Shown in pieces: positions 1 through 6,306 of a DNA stretch of 8,968 nucleotides. Source of the DNA: an uncultured Lewinella sp. (lineage in GTDB: Bacteria; Bacteroidota; Bacteroidia; Chitinophagales; Saprospiraceae); the NCBI GenBank assembly GCA_938021455.1, contig CALIGP010000027.1:1-8968 (forward strand), given 5' to 3'. Numbering within the stretch: the first letter of the stretch is position 1; every line of letters begins with the position of its first letter. The position numbers and the translations under genes are program-made. Below the pieces are notes generated by a model. That model did not search any database. It saw only the letters and a list, made by a program, of their open reading frames with translations, and was not told the DNA's origin.

Positions 1-51
1 AGTGAGCTGACACTTGCGGTAGCAAATCAAATATCGCCAATCGCCAATCAA

Positions 52-80
52 AAACCTATCAAACGAAGTTTGATAGGTTT
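52..80. terminator. Perfect 13-bp hairpin, possible terminator
   Basis: Bases 52-64 and 68-80 are perfect reverse complements around a 3-base GAA loop. On the plus strand the 3' arm ends in TTT followed by G, which is a poor terminator tail. On the minus strand the hairpin ends in a run of five T (plus-strand A at 50-54). It could end a transcript arriving from either side of the window edge, or be a short repeated palindrome. The neighbouring gene to the left is not visible, so its role cannot be decided. Confidence 0.45.
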
Positions 81-142
81 GCCCCATAGCTGTCACCCGC
101 CCGACCAAGCAAAATCCCCACCCGTAGTATCTTAGCCTCCCC

Positions 143-1708
143 ATGAAGGCATTCTTTCCCCTACTACTCCTTTTGGCAACATTGAGCAGCCTCAATGCCC
201 AGTCCCTCATTGTTCAGTGGGAGGGCGGTAAAGACCTGGAACGGAAGGTCGTTGGAGTAGAATCTCGCCGCCTACTCGTTCCGAGCCTCCACATCGAGCA
301 GATTGATTTCGCTGGCGACGATGCCCTCCACCTTGCTGTCAAAGAGCTATCGCATTGCACCTGCGTCCGCGCCCTGGAAATTGATCGGGAAATTGACTTT
401 CGGACGGATCCCAACGATGACTTGTACAGTAGTGAACAAGGCAACCTTGCCCGCGCCGGTTTTGACCGGGCCTGGGACCTTACCTCTGGCGGAAAAACAT
501 CCGAAGGGACGGACATTGTGGTTGCCATTCTTGATGCCGGTTTTGACGTCGAGCACCCAGACCTCCTCCCCAATCTCTGGGAGAACCCCGAAGAAATACC
601 GGGAGATTTCCGCGATAATGATGGTAATGGCTACGTAGATGACGTTCACGGATGGAATATGATTGAAGACAATAACGTCTATCCTTTGAACACCCACGGT
701 ACGCAGGTAATCGGTCTGTTGGGCGCCAAAGGGAACAATAGCCGAGGCGTAAGTGGCACGAACTGGGACATCAAAATGATGGTCTTCAGCATCAATACAA
801 TTGCTAACATTGTAGAAGCCTACGGCTACATTCTGGCGCAACGCCAATTGTATAATTCCACGAATGGTCAGCAAGGCGCCTTTATCGTTGCCACCAACGC
901 GAGCTTCGGCGTGGAAGGCGGCACCTGCGAGGATTTTGCCGTCTGGGGAGGCCTCTACGAAGAGCTGGGTAGAGCAGGAGTTTTGACGGCCGCTGCTACG
1001 GCTAACCAGAATTGGGACGTAGACATGTTCGGTGATATGCCCACGGATTGCCCAACGGATTTTCTGATCGGAGTAGCCAATGTGGGCACGGATGATCGCC
1101 TCTACCGCTCCTCTGGCTTCGGCAAAGAAAACATTGATCTGGGTGCGCCGGGTGAAGAGAGTTATTCCACCCTCACCCGGGGACGATATGGCCCCTTCGG
1201 CAGCACGAGTGCCGCCGCTCCTTACGTGACCGGAGCCATTGCGTTGCTGTACAGCACGCCCTGTCCATCCTTACTAGACCGGGCCCGAAATGACCCCGCC
1301 AGTGCAGCACTATTGGTTCGGGATGCTATTTTGAGCAGCACCGTCCCTAATACTTCCCTGACCTTTCGTACGGCGACGGGTGGGTCGCTAGACGTGGCAG
1401 AAGCGCAGCGGATGATGGCCGAAAGTTGTAATCTAGGGGAAGCCGTTGACTTTGCCATCACAGCAGTACGGCCCAATCCAGTCGTTGAGGAAGCCCTGTT
1501 GGAGACGAATGCGATTGTCTTTAGTGAGAGTGGTCGCATTGATTTATTCGATGCCATGGGCCGCCTGGTAAGGCAGCAATCAGCCATTCGGGTCGGTGGA
1601 GCTACGGTGACGCTTCGCCTTAATGTTGCCGGACTTGCGCCCGGCTGGTATTCGATATTGGTTACAGAGCGGGATCGGGTGGCGCGCAGCGTGATTGTCG
1701 TAAGGTAA
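143..1708 (+). CDS. Secreted S8 (subtilisin-like) serine peptidase with T9SS type A sorting domain
   Basis: Predicted extracellular or surface-attached serine endopeptidase of 521 residues. Residues 1-19 form a signal peptide (MKAFF, a leucine-rich core, then LNAQ). The S8 triad is readable: Asp131 in ILDAGFDVEHPDL, His185 in NTHGTQVIG and Ser356 in STSAAAPYVTGA. The likely oxyanion Asn252 lies in ATNASFG. Between Asp and His lies the acidic DNDGNGYVDDVHGWN insert (158-172), a feature of many Bacteroidota subtilases and perhaps a metal site. The C-terminus (about 436-521) has the T9SS type A pattern: RPNP near 443, then LFDAMGRLV, GWYSILV and a closing basic/hydrophobic strand. This implies Sec export followed by outer-membrane export through T9SS. 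Two motif deviations are visible: DAG in place of the common DTG/DSG, and Ser in place of Gly just before the Thr-Ser of the nucleophile motif. The next gene starts 15 bases downstream, so co-transcription is likely. The start is chosen because it yields the signal peptide. Confidence 0.93.
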   Translation: MKAFFPLLLLLATLSSLNAQSLIVQWEGGKDLERKVVGVESRRLLVPSLHIEQIDFAGDDALHLAVKELSHCTCVRALEIDREIDFRTDPNDDLYSSEQGNLARAGFDRAWDLTSGGKTSEGTDIVVAILDAGFDVEHPDLLPNLWENPEEIPGDFRDNDGNGYVDDVHGWNMIEDNNVYPLNTHGTQVIGLLGAKGNNSRGVSGTNWDIKMMVFSINTIANIVEAYGYILAQRQLYNSTNGQQGAFIVATNASFGVEGGTCEDFAVWGGLYEELGRAGVLTAAATANQNWDVDMFGDMPTDCPTDFLIGVANVGTDDRLYRSSGFGKENIDLGAPGEESYSTLTRGRYGPFGSTSAAAPYVTGAIALLYSTPCPSLLDRARNDPASAALLVRDAILSSTVPNTSLTFRTATGGSLDVAEAQRMMAESCNLGEAVDFAITAVRPNPVVEEALLETNAIVFSESGRIDLFDAMGRLVRQQSAIRVGGATVTLRLNVAGLAPGWYSILVTERDRVARSVIVVR

Positions 1709-1723
1709 TTCCTATTTTGCGGC

Positions 1724-2725
1724 ATGAGAACACTTACATTTCTTCTCCTGGTGACCATTTTAGGCGTCCCGATTGCTTTCGGGACAGGATGCAATGAAAC
1801 GGTACAAGAGCAAGGGGAGTCTGCCCCTAAACCATTGCCACAATACGTTTTATCGGATAGCTGGCCATCGGATACGGCGGCCAACACCATCGGTCAACCG
1901 GTCGGTGTCGGCTTGATGCCCGACGGCAGTGTGGCGGTCTTCCATCGGGGAAAGGGAACGCCTAACCCGCACGTCCCAGATGACGTCGTCGTTTTTATTG
2001 ATTCGGACTCCGGTGAGATTGTCAATAGCTGGGGCGGAGATACCTTCATTCAGTCTCACGGTATGCATGTAGACTGGGCGGGTAACGTCTGGCTGACGGA
2101 CATTAAGCGTCATCAGGTCTTCAAGTTCTCCGCCGAAGGACAGTTGCTGCTTACCCTCGGCACCGCCGGGGAGGCGGGGCTGGACAACACGCACTTTGAT
2201 CAGCCTACGGATGTGGCGGTATCTCCGGAGGGAGACATCTTCGTCACCGATGGCTACGGTAACCGGCGGATCGTGAAATTCTCCGGCAACGGAGACTTCC
2301 TCCTTGATTGGGGGAAAGAAGGAGGTGCGCCCGGAGAGTTCGTCAATCCGCACGCCATCGACATCAGTAAAGAGGGCGTCTTGTACGTCTCTGATCGGGA
2401 GAACCATCGCATTCAAACCTTTGATACGGAGGGGAACTTCCTGGATACCATTCCAACCGGAGGAGCTGTATATGCCTGTATCGTTGATGAAAGAAAGGAG
2501 GAACTTTTAGCCACTGATTTCCAGAAGCAGGACACCATCGTCCTTGGTTCAGATGTATTCCTGATGGGTTTGACGGACAGCCTTCCGTCGGACGCCTTCA
2601 TCGGGCACAGCCATGACGGAGACCGTGCTGCCTGCCAATACCATGATCTGACGCGAGATGCCGACGGGAATATTTACCTCGTTGACCTGATTGGTAAGCG
2701 GGTGGAGAAGTGGGTTTTGAAATAA
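1724..2725 (+). CDS. NHL-repeat beta-propeller, PAL-like (peptidyl-alpha-hydroxyglycine lyase-like), probable lipoprotein
   Basis: A 333-residue exported beta-propeller. The N-terminus is a signal sequence ending in FGTGC. Cys23 could be lipidated, but the lipobox is atypical (Gly at -3). From about residue 55 there are NHL blades: GMHVDWAGNVWLTD, then QPTDVAVSPEGDIFVTDG, then HAIDISKEGVLYVSD, then a last blade with DADGNIYLVDL. The similarity recalled from the animal PAL domain of PAM is detailed: FHRG, HQVFKF, HFDQPTDVAV, DGYGNRRIVKFS and DRENHRIQTF all have near-identical counterparts. By that alignment the functional positions are kept: Arg75, His112, Tyr178, His210, Arg225 and His307, the three His being the zinc ligands. 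The Met before the last His in rat (MPHD) is replaced here (QYHD). PAL splits peptidyl-alpha-hydroxyglycine into peptide amide and glyoxylate. No monooxygenase (PHM) partner is visible, so the true substrate is unknown. It may be co-transcribed with the upstream peptidase, given the 15-base gap. Confidence 0.82.
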   Translation: MRTLTFLLLVTILGVPIAFGTGCNETVQEQGESAPKPLPQYVLSDSWPSDTAANTIGQPVGVGLMPDGSVAVFHRGKGTPNPHVPDDVVVFIDSDSGEIVNSWGGDTFIQSHGMHVDWAGNVWLTDIKRHQVFKFSAEGQLLLTLGTAGEAGLDNTHFDQPTDVAVSPEGDIFVTDGYGNRRIVKFSGNGDFLLDWGKEGGAPGEFVNPHAIDISKEGVLYVSDRENHRIQTFDTEGNFLDTIPTGGAVYACIVDERKEELLATDFQKQDTIVLGSDVFLMGLTDSLPSDAFIGHSHDGDRAACQYHDLTRDADGNIYLVDLIGKRVEKWVLK

Positions 2726-2738
2726 CTTTTTGGTTGAG

Positions 2739-2815
2739 GAGCTCTGCTCCGAAAGCCTGCGGCTTCAGCCGCTTTTATTGGTTTGCTGCGCAAACGAGAT
2801 TTCGGAGCAGAGCTC
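2739..2815. repeat. Palindromic element with a 16-bp outer stem and two inner hairpins
   Basis: Bases 2739-2754 and 2800-2815 are perfect reverse complements (GAGCTCTGCTCCGAAA and its complement). The pairing continues outward past one mismatch for about three more pairs. Inside lie two smaller hairpins: 2759-2763 with 2768-2772 (GCGGC/GCCGC, loop TTCA) and 2781-2786 with 2790-2795 (GTTTGC/GCAAAC, loop TGC). Together they form a three-way-junction shape filling most of the gap between the PAL-like gene and the nitrilase gene. No U-run follows on the plus strand, so it is not a standard terminator. It looks like an interspersed palindromic (REP- or MITE-like) unit or a structured RNA element. 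It probably weakens read-through into the nitrilase gene. Confidence 0.6.
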
Positions 2816-2847
2816 ATCAGCCGAAGACTTAAAAATAGAATACAACC

Positions 2848-3789
2848 ATGCTAAAACTAGCCATCGCCCAAATCGCCCCCATCTGGCTCGACCGGGCGAA
2901 GACTCTGGCCAAAATCATTGATTACGTCGAAAAAGCAGCTGCCGAAGGCGCTGGCCTGGTGGTGTTCGGCGAGACCATTTTGCCTGGATACCCCTTCTGG
3001 CCAGACGGAACGGGCGGTGCCCGATTCAATGATCCCATTCAGAAAGACCTCTTCGCACATTACGCTTCCCAGGCGGTCTGTATTGAAGAAGGGCACCTGG
3101 ATCCACTCTGTTCCCGCTGTCGGGAGTTGGGCATTGCGGCCGTGGTGGGTACAGTAGAGCGGCCGCTGGATCGTAGCGGTACCTCGGTGTACTGCTCGCT
3201 GGTTTATATCGATCAGACAGGCGAGATCCGAAACATCCACCGTAAACTACAGCCTACTTACGAGGAACGACTCGTCTGGAGCCCGGGAGACGGCCACGGT
3301 TTGCGGGTCTTCCCGATTGGTGGTTTCCAATTGGGTGGGCTTAATTGCTGGGAAAACTGGATGCCTTTGCCAAGGGCTGCTCTCTACGGTCTGGGAGAAA
3401 CACTGCACGTGGCCATCTGGCCCGGTAACGCCCGGAATACAGAAGTATTGACTCGCTTTTTGGCCCGGGAAGGCCGCAGTTACTGTGTCTCCGTCAGCGG
3501 AATTATGCGCAAAGAGGACGTTCCCAAAGATCTCCCGCATCGGAAACTTATCCTGAAGGGTATGTCGGACATGCCCGCCAACGGCGGCTCCTGTTTAGCG
3601 GCTCCTGACGGCAGCTGGATCATCGAACCTGTAGTAGGGGAGGAGGCCCTTCTTTTTGCGGAGCTAGATCCCCGGGAAGTGCTCCGGGAACGGCAGAATT
3701 TTGATCCTTCGGGGCACTACTCTCGTCCGGACGTTACCCGGCTGGAAGTGAATCGGCAGCGGCAATCTACGATCAAGGTCACGGATTAA
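2848..3789 (+). CDS. Nitrilase (carbon-nitrogen hydrolase superfamily)
   Basis: Predicted cytoplasmic nitrilase of 313 residues, a normal family length, with no signal peptide. Nitrilases hydrolyse an organic nitrile to the carboxylic acid and ammonia through a covalent thioimidate. The Glu-Lys-Cys triad is clear: Glu42 in FGETILPGYPFW, Lys133 in HRKLQPTYEERLVW and Cys167 in GLNCWENWMPL. The HRKLxPTxxERxxW and CWENxMPL motifs mark the true nitrilase branch rather than the amidase or ureidopropionase branches. The conserved second Glu is in the PTYEER segment (139-140). The C-terminal part has the usual GGSCLAAPDGSWI strand and an AELD strand. The substrate (aliphatic, aryl or arylacetonitrile) cannot be told from the sequence. 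The ATG at 2848 places the first beta strand (LKLAIAQIAP) at the N-terminus as expected. It is separated from the upstream gene by a folded element and is probably transcribed alone. Confidence 0.9.
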   Translation: MLKLAIAQIAPIWLDRAKTLAKIIDYVEKAAAEGAGLVVFGETILPGYPFWPDGTGGARFNDPIQKDLFAHYASQAVCIEEGHLDPLCSRCRELGIAAVVGTVERPLDRSGTSVYCSLVYIDQTGEIRNIHRKLQPTYEERLVWSPGDGHGLRVFPIGGFQLGGLNCWENWMPLPRAALYGLGETLHVAIWPGNARNTEVLTRFLAREGRSYCVSVSGIMRKEDVPKDLPHRKLILKGMSDMPANGGSCLAAPDGSWIIEPVVGEEALLFAELDPREVLRERQNFDPSGHYSRPDVTRLEVNRQRQSTIKVTD

Positions 3790-3899
3790 GACAATCCTGG
3801 ATTGTCTGATCTTTGTGTTATTCCATTGCACCTGCGGTCCCTCGCCCAAATAGCCTGCTATCTTCAGAAAAAACTACAATATACCATCGAACATACCCG

Positions 3900-3937
3900 T
3901 TTGACCTCCGTTTTACCCATCGTAAGTGTACCTTACG
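3900..3937 (+). promoter_or_regulatory. Candidate Bacteroidota-type promoter with overlapping 6-bp palindrome
   Basis: TTTG at 3900-3903 could serve as the -33 element. After a 19-base spacer, TAAGTGTA at 3923-3930 partly matches the Bacteroidota -7 consensus TAnnTTTG (four of six fixed bases). The -7 candidate lies within an inverted repeat, CGTAAG (3921-3926) and CTTACG (3932-3937), which could be an operator. It lies about 40 bases before the start of the OmpA-family gene. The match is weak and this is only a suggestion. Confidence 0.25.
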
Positions 3938-3978
3938 AAACGAGAGTTACTCATTAACCAACCATCATCCTACAAGTA

Positions 3979-4887
3979 ATGCAAAAACTGCTTATTCTCA
4001 GTCTGGCCCTTATGGTCAGCCTTACCTCTTGTGTAAGCCAGAAAAAATACGACGAACTACAGGCCAGTATTGATGCCCGGGAAGCAGCGCTTCGGGGAGA
4101 TCTCAGTAAGCGCGATCAGGAACTGAATCGCTACGCCGAACGGCTCGCCGACTGTGAACGTCGCGAGACACAGCTACAGGGCCAGGTCCAGAACGCCGAA
4201 ACCCAGGTTAAAATTCGGGAGGAACAAATCACGGACCTCAAGCAACAGCGCGATCGGAGCGTAGAGCAAGTGGGAGACCTGACGGTCTTAAGCCAGGGAG
4301 CCAATGCTAATATTGGCAATACGCTGAAGCAGCTGGAGGGCAAAGACAAATACATTCGCCTACTCCAGAATGCCAAATCAAAGGCGGACTCTATCAACCT
4401 TGCACTGGCCGTTAACCTGAAGCAGGTGCTGCGCGACGGTATTGATGACCAGGACGTGGACATCAAGGTCGACAAGACAGTTGTTTACATCAACCTTTCT
4501 GACAAGATGCTCTACAAAAGTGGCAGCTACGAGATCACGGACCGTGCCGGTGAGGTATTGGCTAAGATTGCCGCCATCGCCAAAAGCCGCCCCAACCTGG
4601 AGCTAATGGTAGAAGGGTACACGGACAACGTAGGTATCAACACCAACTGTATCAAGGACAACTGGGACCTGAGTGTTCTCCGGTCTACCTCCGTAGTTAA
4701 AGCCCTACAGACTGATTATGGTATTGACCCTAACCGTCTGGTGGCCGCTGGCCGTGGACAGTACAACGCACTGGCATCAAACGATACGGCTGACGGTCGG
4801 TCTACCAACCGCCGTACCCGGATCATTTTACTGCCTAAGCTAAATGAATTCTACGATCTCCTGGATCCGACCAAGATTCCGGAATAA
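3979..4887 (+). CDS. OmpA-family outer-membrane lipoprotein with coiled coil
   Basis: A 302-residue envelope protein. The N-terminal signal ends in a good lipobox, LTSC, with Cys18 the predicted lipidated residue. Residues about 20-135 are rich in Glu, Gln, Arg and Lys in heptad-like spacing (for example ELNRYAERLADCERRETQLQ) and should form a long periplasmic coiled coil. Residues about 165-287 form the OmpA C-terminal peptidoglycan-binding domain, with the core VEGYTDNVG followed by the LSVLRSTSVV helix and GRSTNRRTRI. Asp216 and Arg235 align with E. coli OmpA Asp271 and Arg286, which bind diaminopimelate. Its likely role is to tether the outer membrane to peptidoglycan, as in Pal-like lipoproteins; there is no beta-barrel. 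It has its own upstream gap and a strong terminator about 90 bases downstream, so it is probably monocistronic. Confidence 0.92.
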   Translation: MQKLLILSLALMVSLTSCVSQKKYDELQASIDAREAALRGDLSKRDQELNRYAERLADCERRETQLQGQVQNAETQVKIREEQITDLKQQRDRSVEQVGDLTVLSQGANANIGNTLKQLEGKDKYIRLLQNAKSKADSINLALAVNLKQVLRDGIDDQDVDIKVDKTVVYINLSDKMLYKSGSYEITDRAGEVLAKIAAIAKSRPNLELMVEGYTDNVGINTNCIKDNWDLSVLRSTSVVKALQTDYGIDPNRLVAAGRGQYNALASNDTADGRSTNRRTRIILLPKLNEFYDLLDPTKIPE

Positions 4888-4911
4888 ATCTGTAGGGCCT
4901 TTGGCTACTGG

Positions 4912-4927
4912 AAACATGAGTCATCCC
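4912..4927 (+). repeat. Inverted 16-base motif, left copy (ATGAGTCAT core)
   Basis: AAACATGAGTCATCCC here is repeated in inverted orientation at 5093-5108, with 15 of 16 positions matching. The only mismatch is the central base of the core, which is unavoidable because ATGAGTCAT is itself an odd-centred palindrome. The pair encloses the terminator and about 197 bases in total. It could be a pair of operator half-sites or the terminal repeats of a very small non-coding element. Confidence 0.45.
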
Positions 4928-4976
4928 GAATTTTCAAGTGAGATGACCATATATCCTCGCAAAGAATAGGATTTTT

Positions 4977-5038
4977 AGCGATCAGCGGACAGCATTCAGG
5001 CAAAACGGCTCTGATCGCTGTCCGCTGATCGCTTTTTT
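4977..5038 (+). terminator. Rho-independent terminator of the OmpA-family gene
   Basis: Arms 4977-4993 and 5017-5033 form a perfect 17-bp stem with a 23-base loop, and six T (5033-5038) follow at once. On the minus strand the stem is followed by A residues rather than T, so it acts only on plus-strand transcripts. The sequence CTGATCGCT occurs twice on the right side (5011-5019 and 5025-5033), so the left arm can pair in two registers. It isolates the cluster starting at 5231 from upstream transcription. Confidence 0.75.
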
Positions 5039-5092
5039 ATACCGACCCAACTGGGGTAATGGGAAAAACACAGAAAATATTGTCCAAACCCA

Positions 5093-5108
5093 GGGATGAG
5101 TCATGTTT
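5093..5108 (-). repeat. Inverted 16-base motif, right copy (ATGAGTCAT core)
   Basis: GGGATGAGTCATGTTT is the inverted partner of the motif at 4912-4927. It lies about 120 bases before the first gene of the prenylquinol cluster, next to a weak -7-like sequence at 5110, so a regulatory role for that cluster is possible but unproven. Confidence 0.4.
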
Positions 5109-5230
5109 TTATGTTTAGGCTCGGACACTACAATTCATTGGACGCTGAATTCCTTCGATAATTCCTACTTAAAGGTCGTAAAGTCCTGGTAACAGTTCCT
5201 ACCTTGCCTTCTCCTAAATATTAGCTGATT

Positions 5231-6160
5231 ATGCGCCTGATGCAACATAAGCGGGAAGCCTACTGGTTCTACCGTTACTTGTCTATGTTTTACGATAAGC
5301 TGGTCAATCCTTTGTTTTGGACGGAGCGCATGCGGGAGAAATCGCTGGACATTGGCTTTTGGGATGATTCAGAAGATCTGACCGTAATCGACGTTGGCTC
5401 CGGAACGGGCTTCACCACCGAGGGGATTGTCCGACGGGTGCCCTCTCATAACGTCACCTGCGTTGACCAAAGTCCGCACCAAATGGCGCACGCCCGGGAG
5501 AAGCGGGAGTTAGCCGGTTGTACTTTTCAGCTGGGGGATGCAGAGAACCTGCCCTTCACGGATGACAGCTTTGATCGCTATGTTTCCGCTGGCTCCATCG
5601 AGTACTGGCCTGACCCACAGAGAGGTCTGAACGAAGCCTATCGGGTCATCCGGCCCGGCGGCTGGGCCTTGATGATTGGTCCACTAGAACCGGTCAATCC
5701 CATTAGTAAGTTTGCCGCCAATACGTGGATGCTCTTTCCACCAGAGGAGGACTACTTCAAATACATGGAGGAGGCGGGCTTTGACCGGATAGACTACACT
5801 TACGTCGCTCCGCACTGGCAGCGAAACGAGCGGTACGGTATTGCCATCATTGGCCGGAAACCTAAGCCCGGTAAAAGCCCCAACCACTACGAAGCAGTAG
5901 CCGAGGAGCAAAGCCTTGTTGCCATTAACGATGAAGGCGTTAGTCTGGGCCGGGGCCTGATGTTAGCCGGGCGTGTACTGGCAGGATCTGCCGCTGGTTT
6001 TATCTTCATCCCCATGGCATTGGTAGCCTCCGTTACCGCCCCACTCCGCGGTATTGATGCGGAGCCTGAACCACTGAACCAACACCAGAAAGTGGCCCTG
6101 GCGGCTGTTGGGGTGATTGCGGCGGTATTCATCGTTAATCGATTGAGCCGGAGACGATAA
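5231..6160 (+). CDS. MPBQ/MSBQ-type prenylquinol methyltransferase (plant/archaeal VTE3-like), membrane anchored
   Basis: A 309-residue class I SAM-dependent methyltransferase. In plants VTE3 methylates 2-methyl-6-phytyl- (MPBQ) and solanesyl-benzoquinol in tocopherol and plastoquinone synthesis. Features matching plant VTE3 from memory are HKREAYWFYRYLS near the N-terminus, SAM motif I VIDVGSGTGFTT (52-63), VDQSPHQ (78-84), GDAENLPF (102-109), AGSIEYWPDPQRG (120-132), and WMLFP (166-170). The C-terminal tail, GRVLAG then FIFIP (247-261), also resembles the plant membrane anchor. A second hydrophobic stretch lies at about 287-303, so the protein should be anchored to the inner membrane on the cytoplasmic side. 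The plant-type enzyme differs from the cyanobacterial one and has archaeal relatives, so the type seen here is notable. An in-frame ATG at 5240 is an alternative start. It is the first gene of a three-gene group with VTE4-like and VTE2-like genes. I am sure of the family; the exact quinol substrate is inferred. Confidence 0.88.
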   Translation: MRLMQHKREAYWFYRYLSMFYDKLVNPLFWTERMREKSLDIGFWDDSEDLTVIDVGSGTGFTTEGIVRRVPSHNVTCVDQSPHQMAHAREKRELAGCTFQLGDAENLPFTDDSFDRYVSAGSIEYWPDPQRGLNEAYRVIRPGGWALMIGPLEPVNPISKFAANTWMLFPPEEDYFKYMEEAGFDRIDYTYVAPHWQRNERYGIAIIGRKPKPGKSPNHYEAVAEEQSLVAINDEGVSLGRGLMLAGRVLAGSAAGFIFIPMALVASVTAPLRGIDAEPEPLNQHQKVALAAVGVIAAVFIVNRLSRRR

Positions 6161-6197
6161 CCCCCTTACATTAATGGAAGCCTTTTCCAACGGGTCA

Positions 6198-6280
6198 CCC
6201 CTCTTCTTCGGACCTCGGAGCGAACTCGAAGAAGTTTGCGAAGAAGCCGCGAAGCGAAAGGGGCCGGGGGAGGGTTTTTT
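6198..6280. repeat. GC-rich imperfect hairpin region between VTE3-like and VTE4-like genes
   Basis: The 146-base gap holds CTTCTTCG at 6203-6210, the reverse complement of two direct copies of CGAAGAAG (6227-6234 and 6239-6246). CCCCT (6198-6202) can pair with AGGGG (6259-6263) to extend the stem. A G-rich run then leads into six T at 6275-6280, so a leaky terminator or attenuator on the plus strand is possible. It may instead be an interspersed palindromic repeat. If it terminates, VTE4-like and VTE2-like expression would be lower than VTE3-like or driven separately. Confidence 0.4.
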
Positions 6281-6306
6281 AGCGACTACCAATATCTACA
6301 CAACCC

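Larger units (their letters stand above)
4888..5230. other. 343-base intergenic region between OmpA-family gene and prenylquinol gene cluster
   Basis: I see no convincing gene here on either strand. The region holds the terminator at 4977-5038 and two inverted 16-base copies of a motif at 4912-4927 and 5093-5108, both listed separately. The promoter of the downstream three-gene cluster should lie in its right part. TATGTTTA (5110-5117) matches five of six fixed bases of the Bacteroidota -7 consensus, but no TTG lies at the expected distance upstream. TTG at 5138-5140 followed 18 bases later by TA at 5159 is an alternative with a poor -7 element. Neither is persuasive. Confidence 0.6.

Noticed and set aside
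35..49. Tandem CGCCAAT copies near the left edge as the end of a repeat array
   Set aside because: Only two 7-base units are present, with no further periodicity; no CRISPR-like spacing.
347..874. Minus-strand open frame of 175 codons opposite the S8 peptidase
   Set aside because: It lies wholly within a gene with a complete catalytic triad and shows no family motif; it is a shadow frame.
1222..1890. Minus-strand open frame of 222 codons
   Set aside because: It spans the end of the peptidase and start of the PAL-like gene on the opposite strand, is Ser/Thr/Arg-rich and has no recognisable domain.
2730..2921. Small plus-strand open frame over the palindromic element
   Set aside because: It translates the hairpin element and then runs into the nitrilase gene out of frame; there is no sign of coding selection.
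3789..3807. Short hairpin AGACAAT/ATTGTCT after the nitrilase stop as a terminator
   Set aside because: The stem is only 7 bp and AT-rich, and no T-run follows; too weak to call.
3813..4073. Small plus-strand open frame before the OmpA-family gene
   Set aside because: It overlaps the signal peptide and lipobox of the well-supported OmpA-family lipoprotein in another frame and has no motif.
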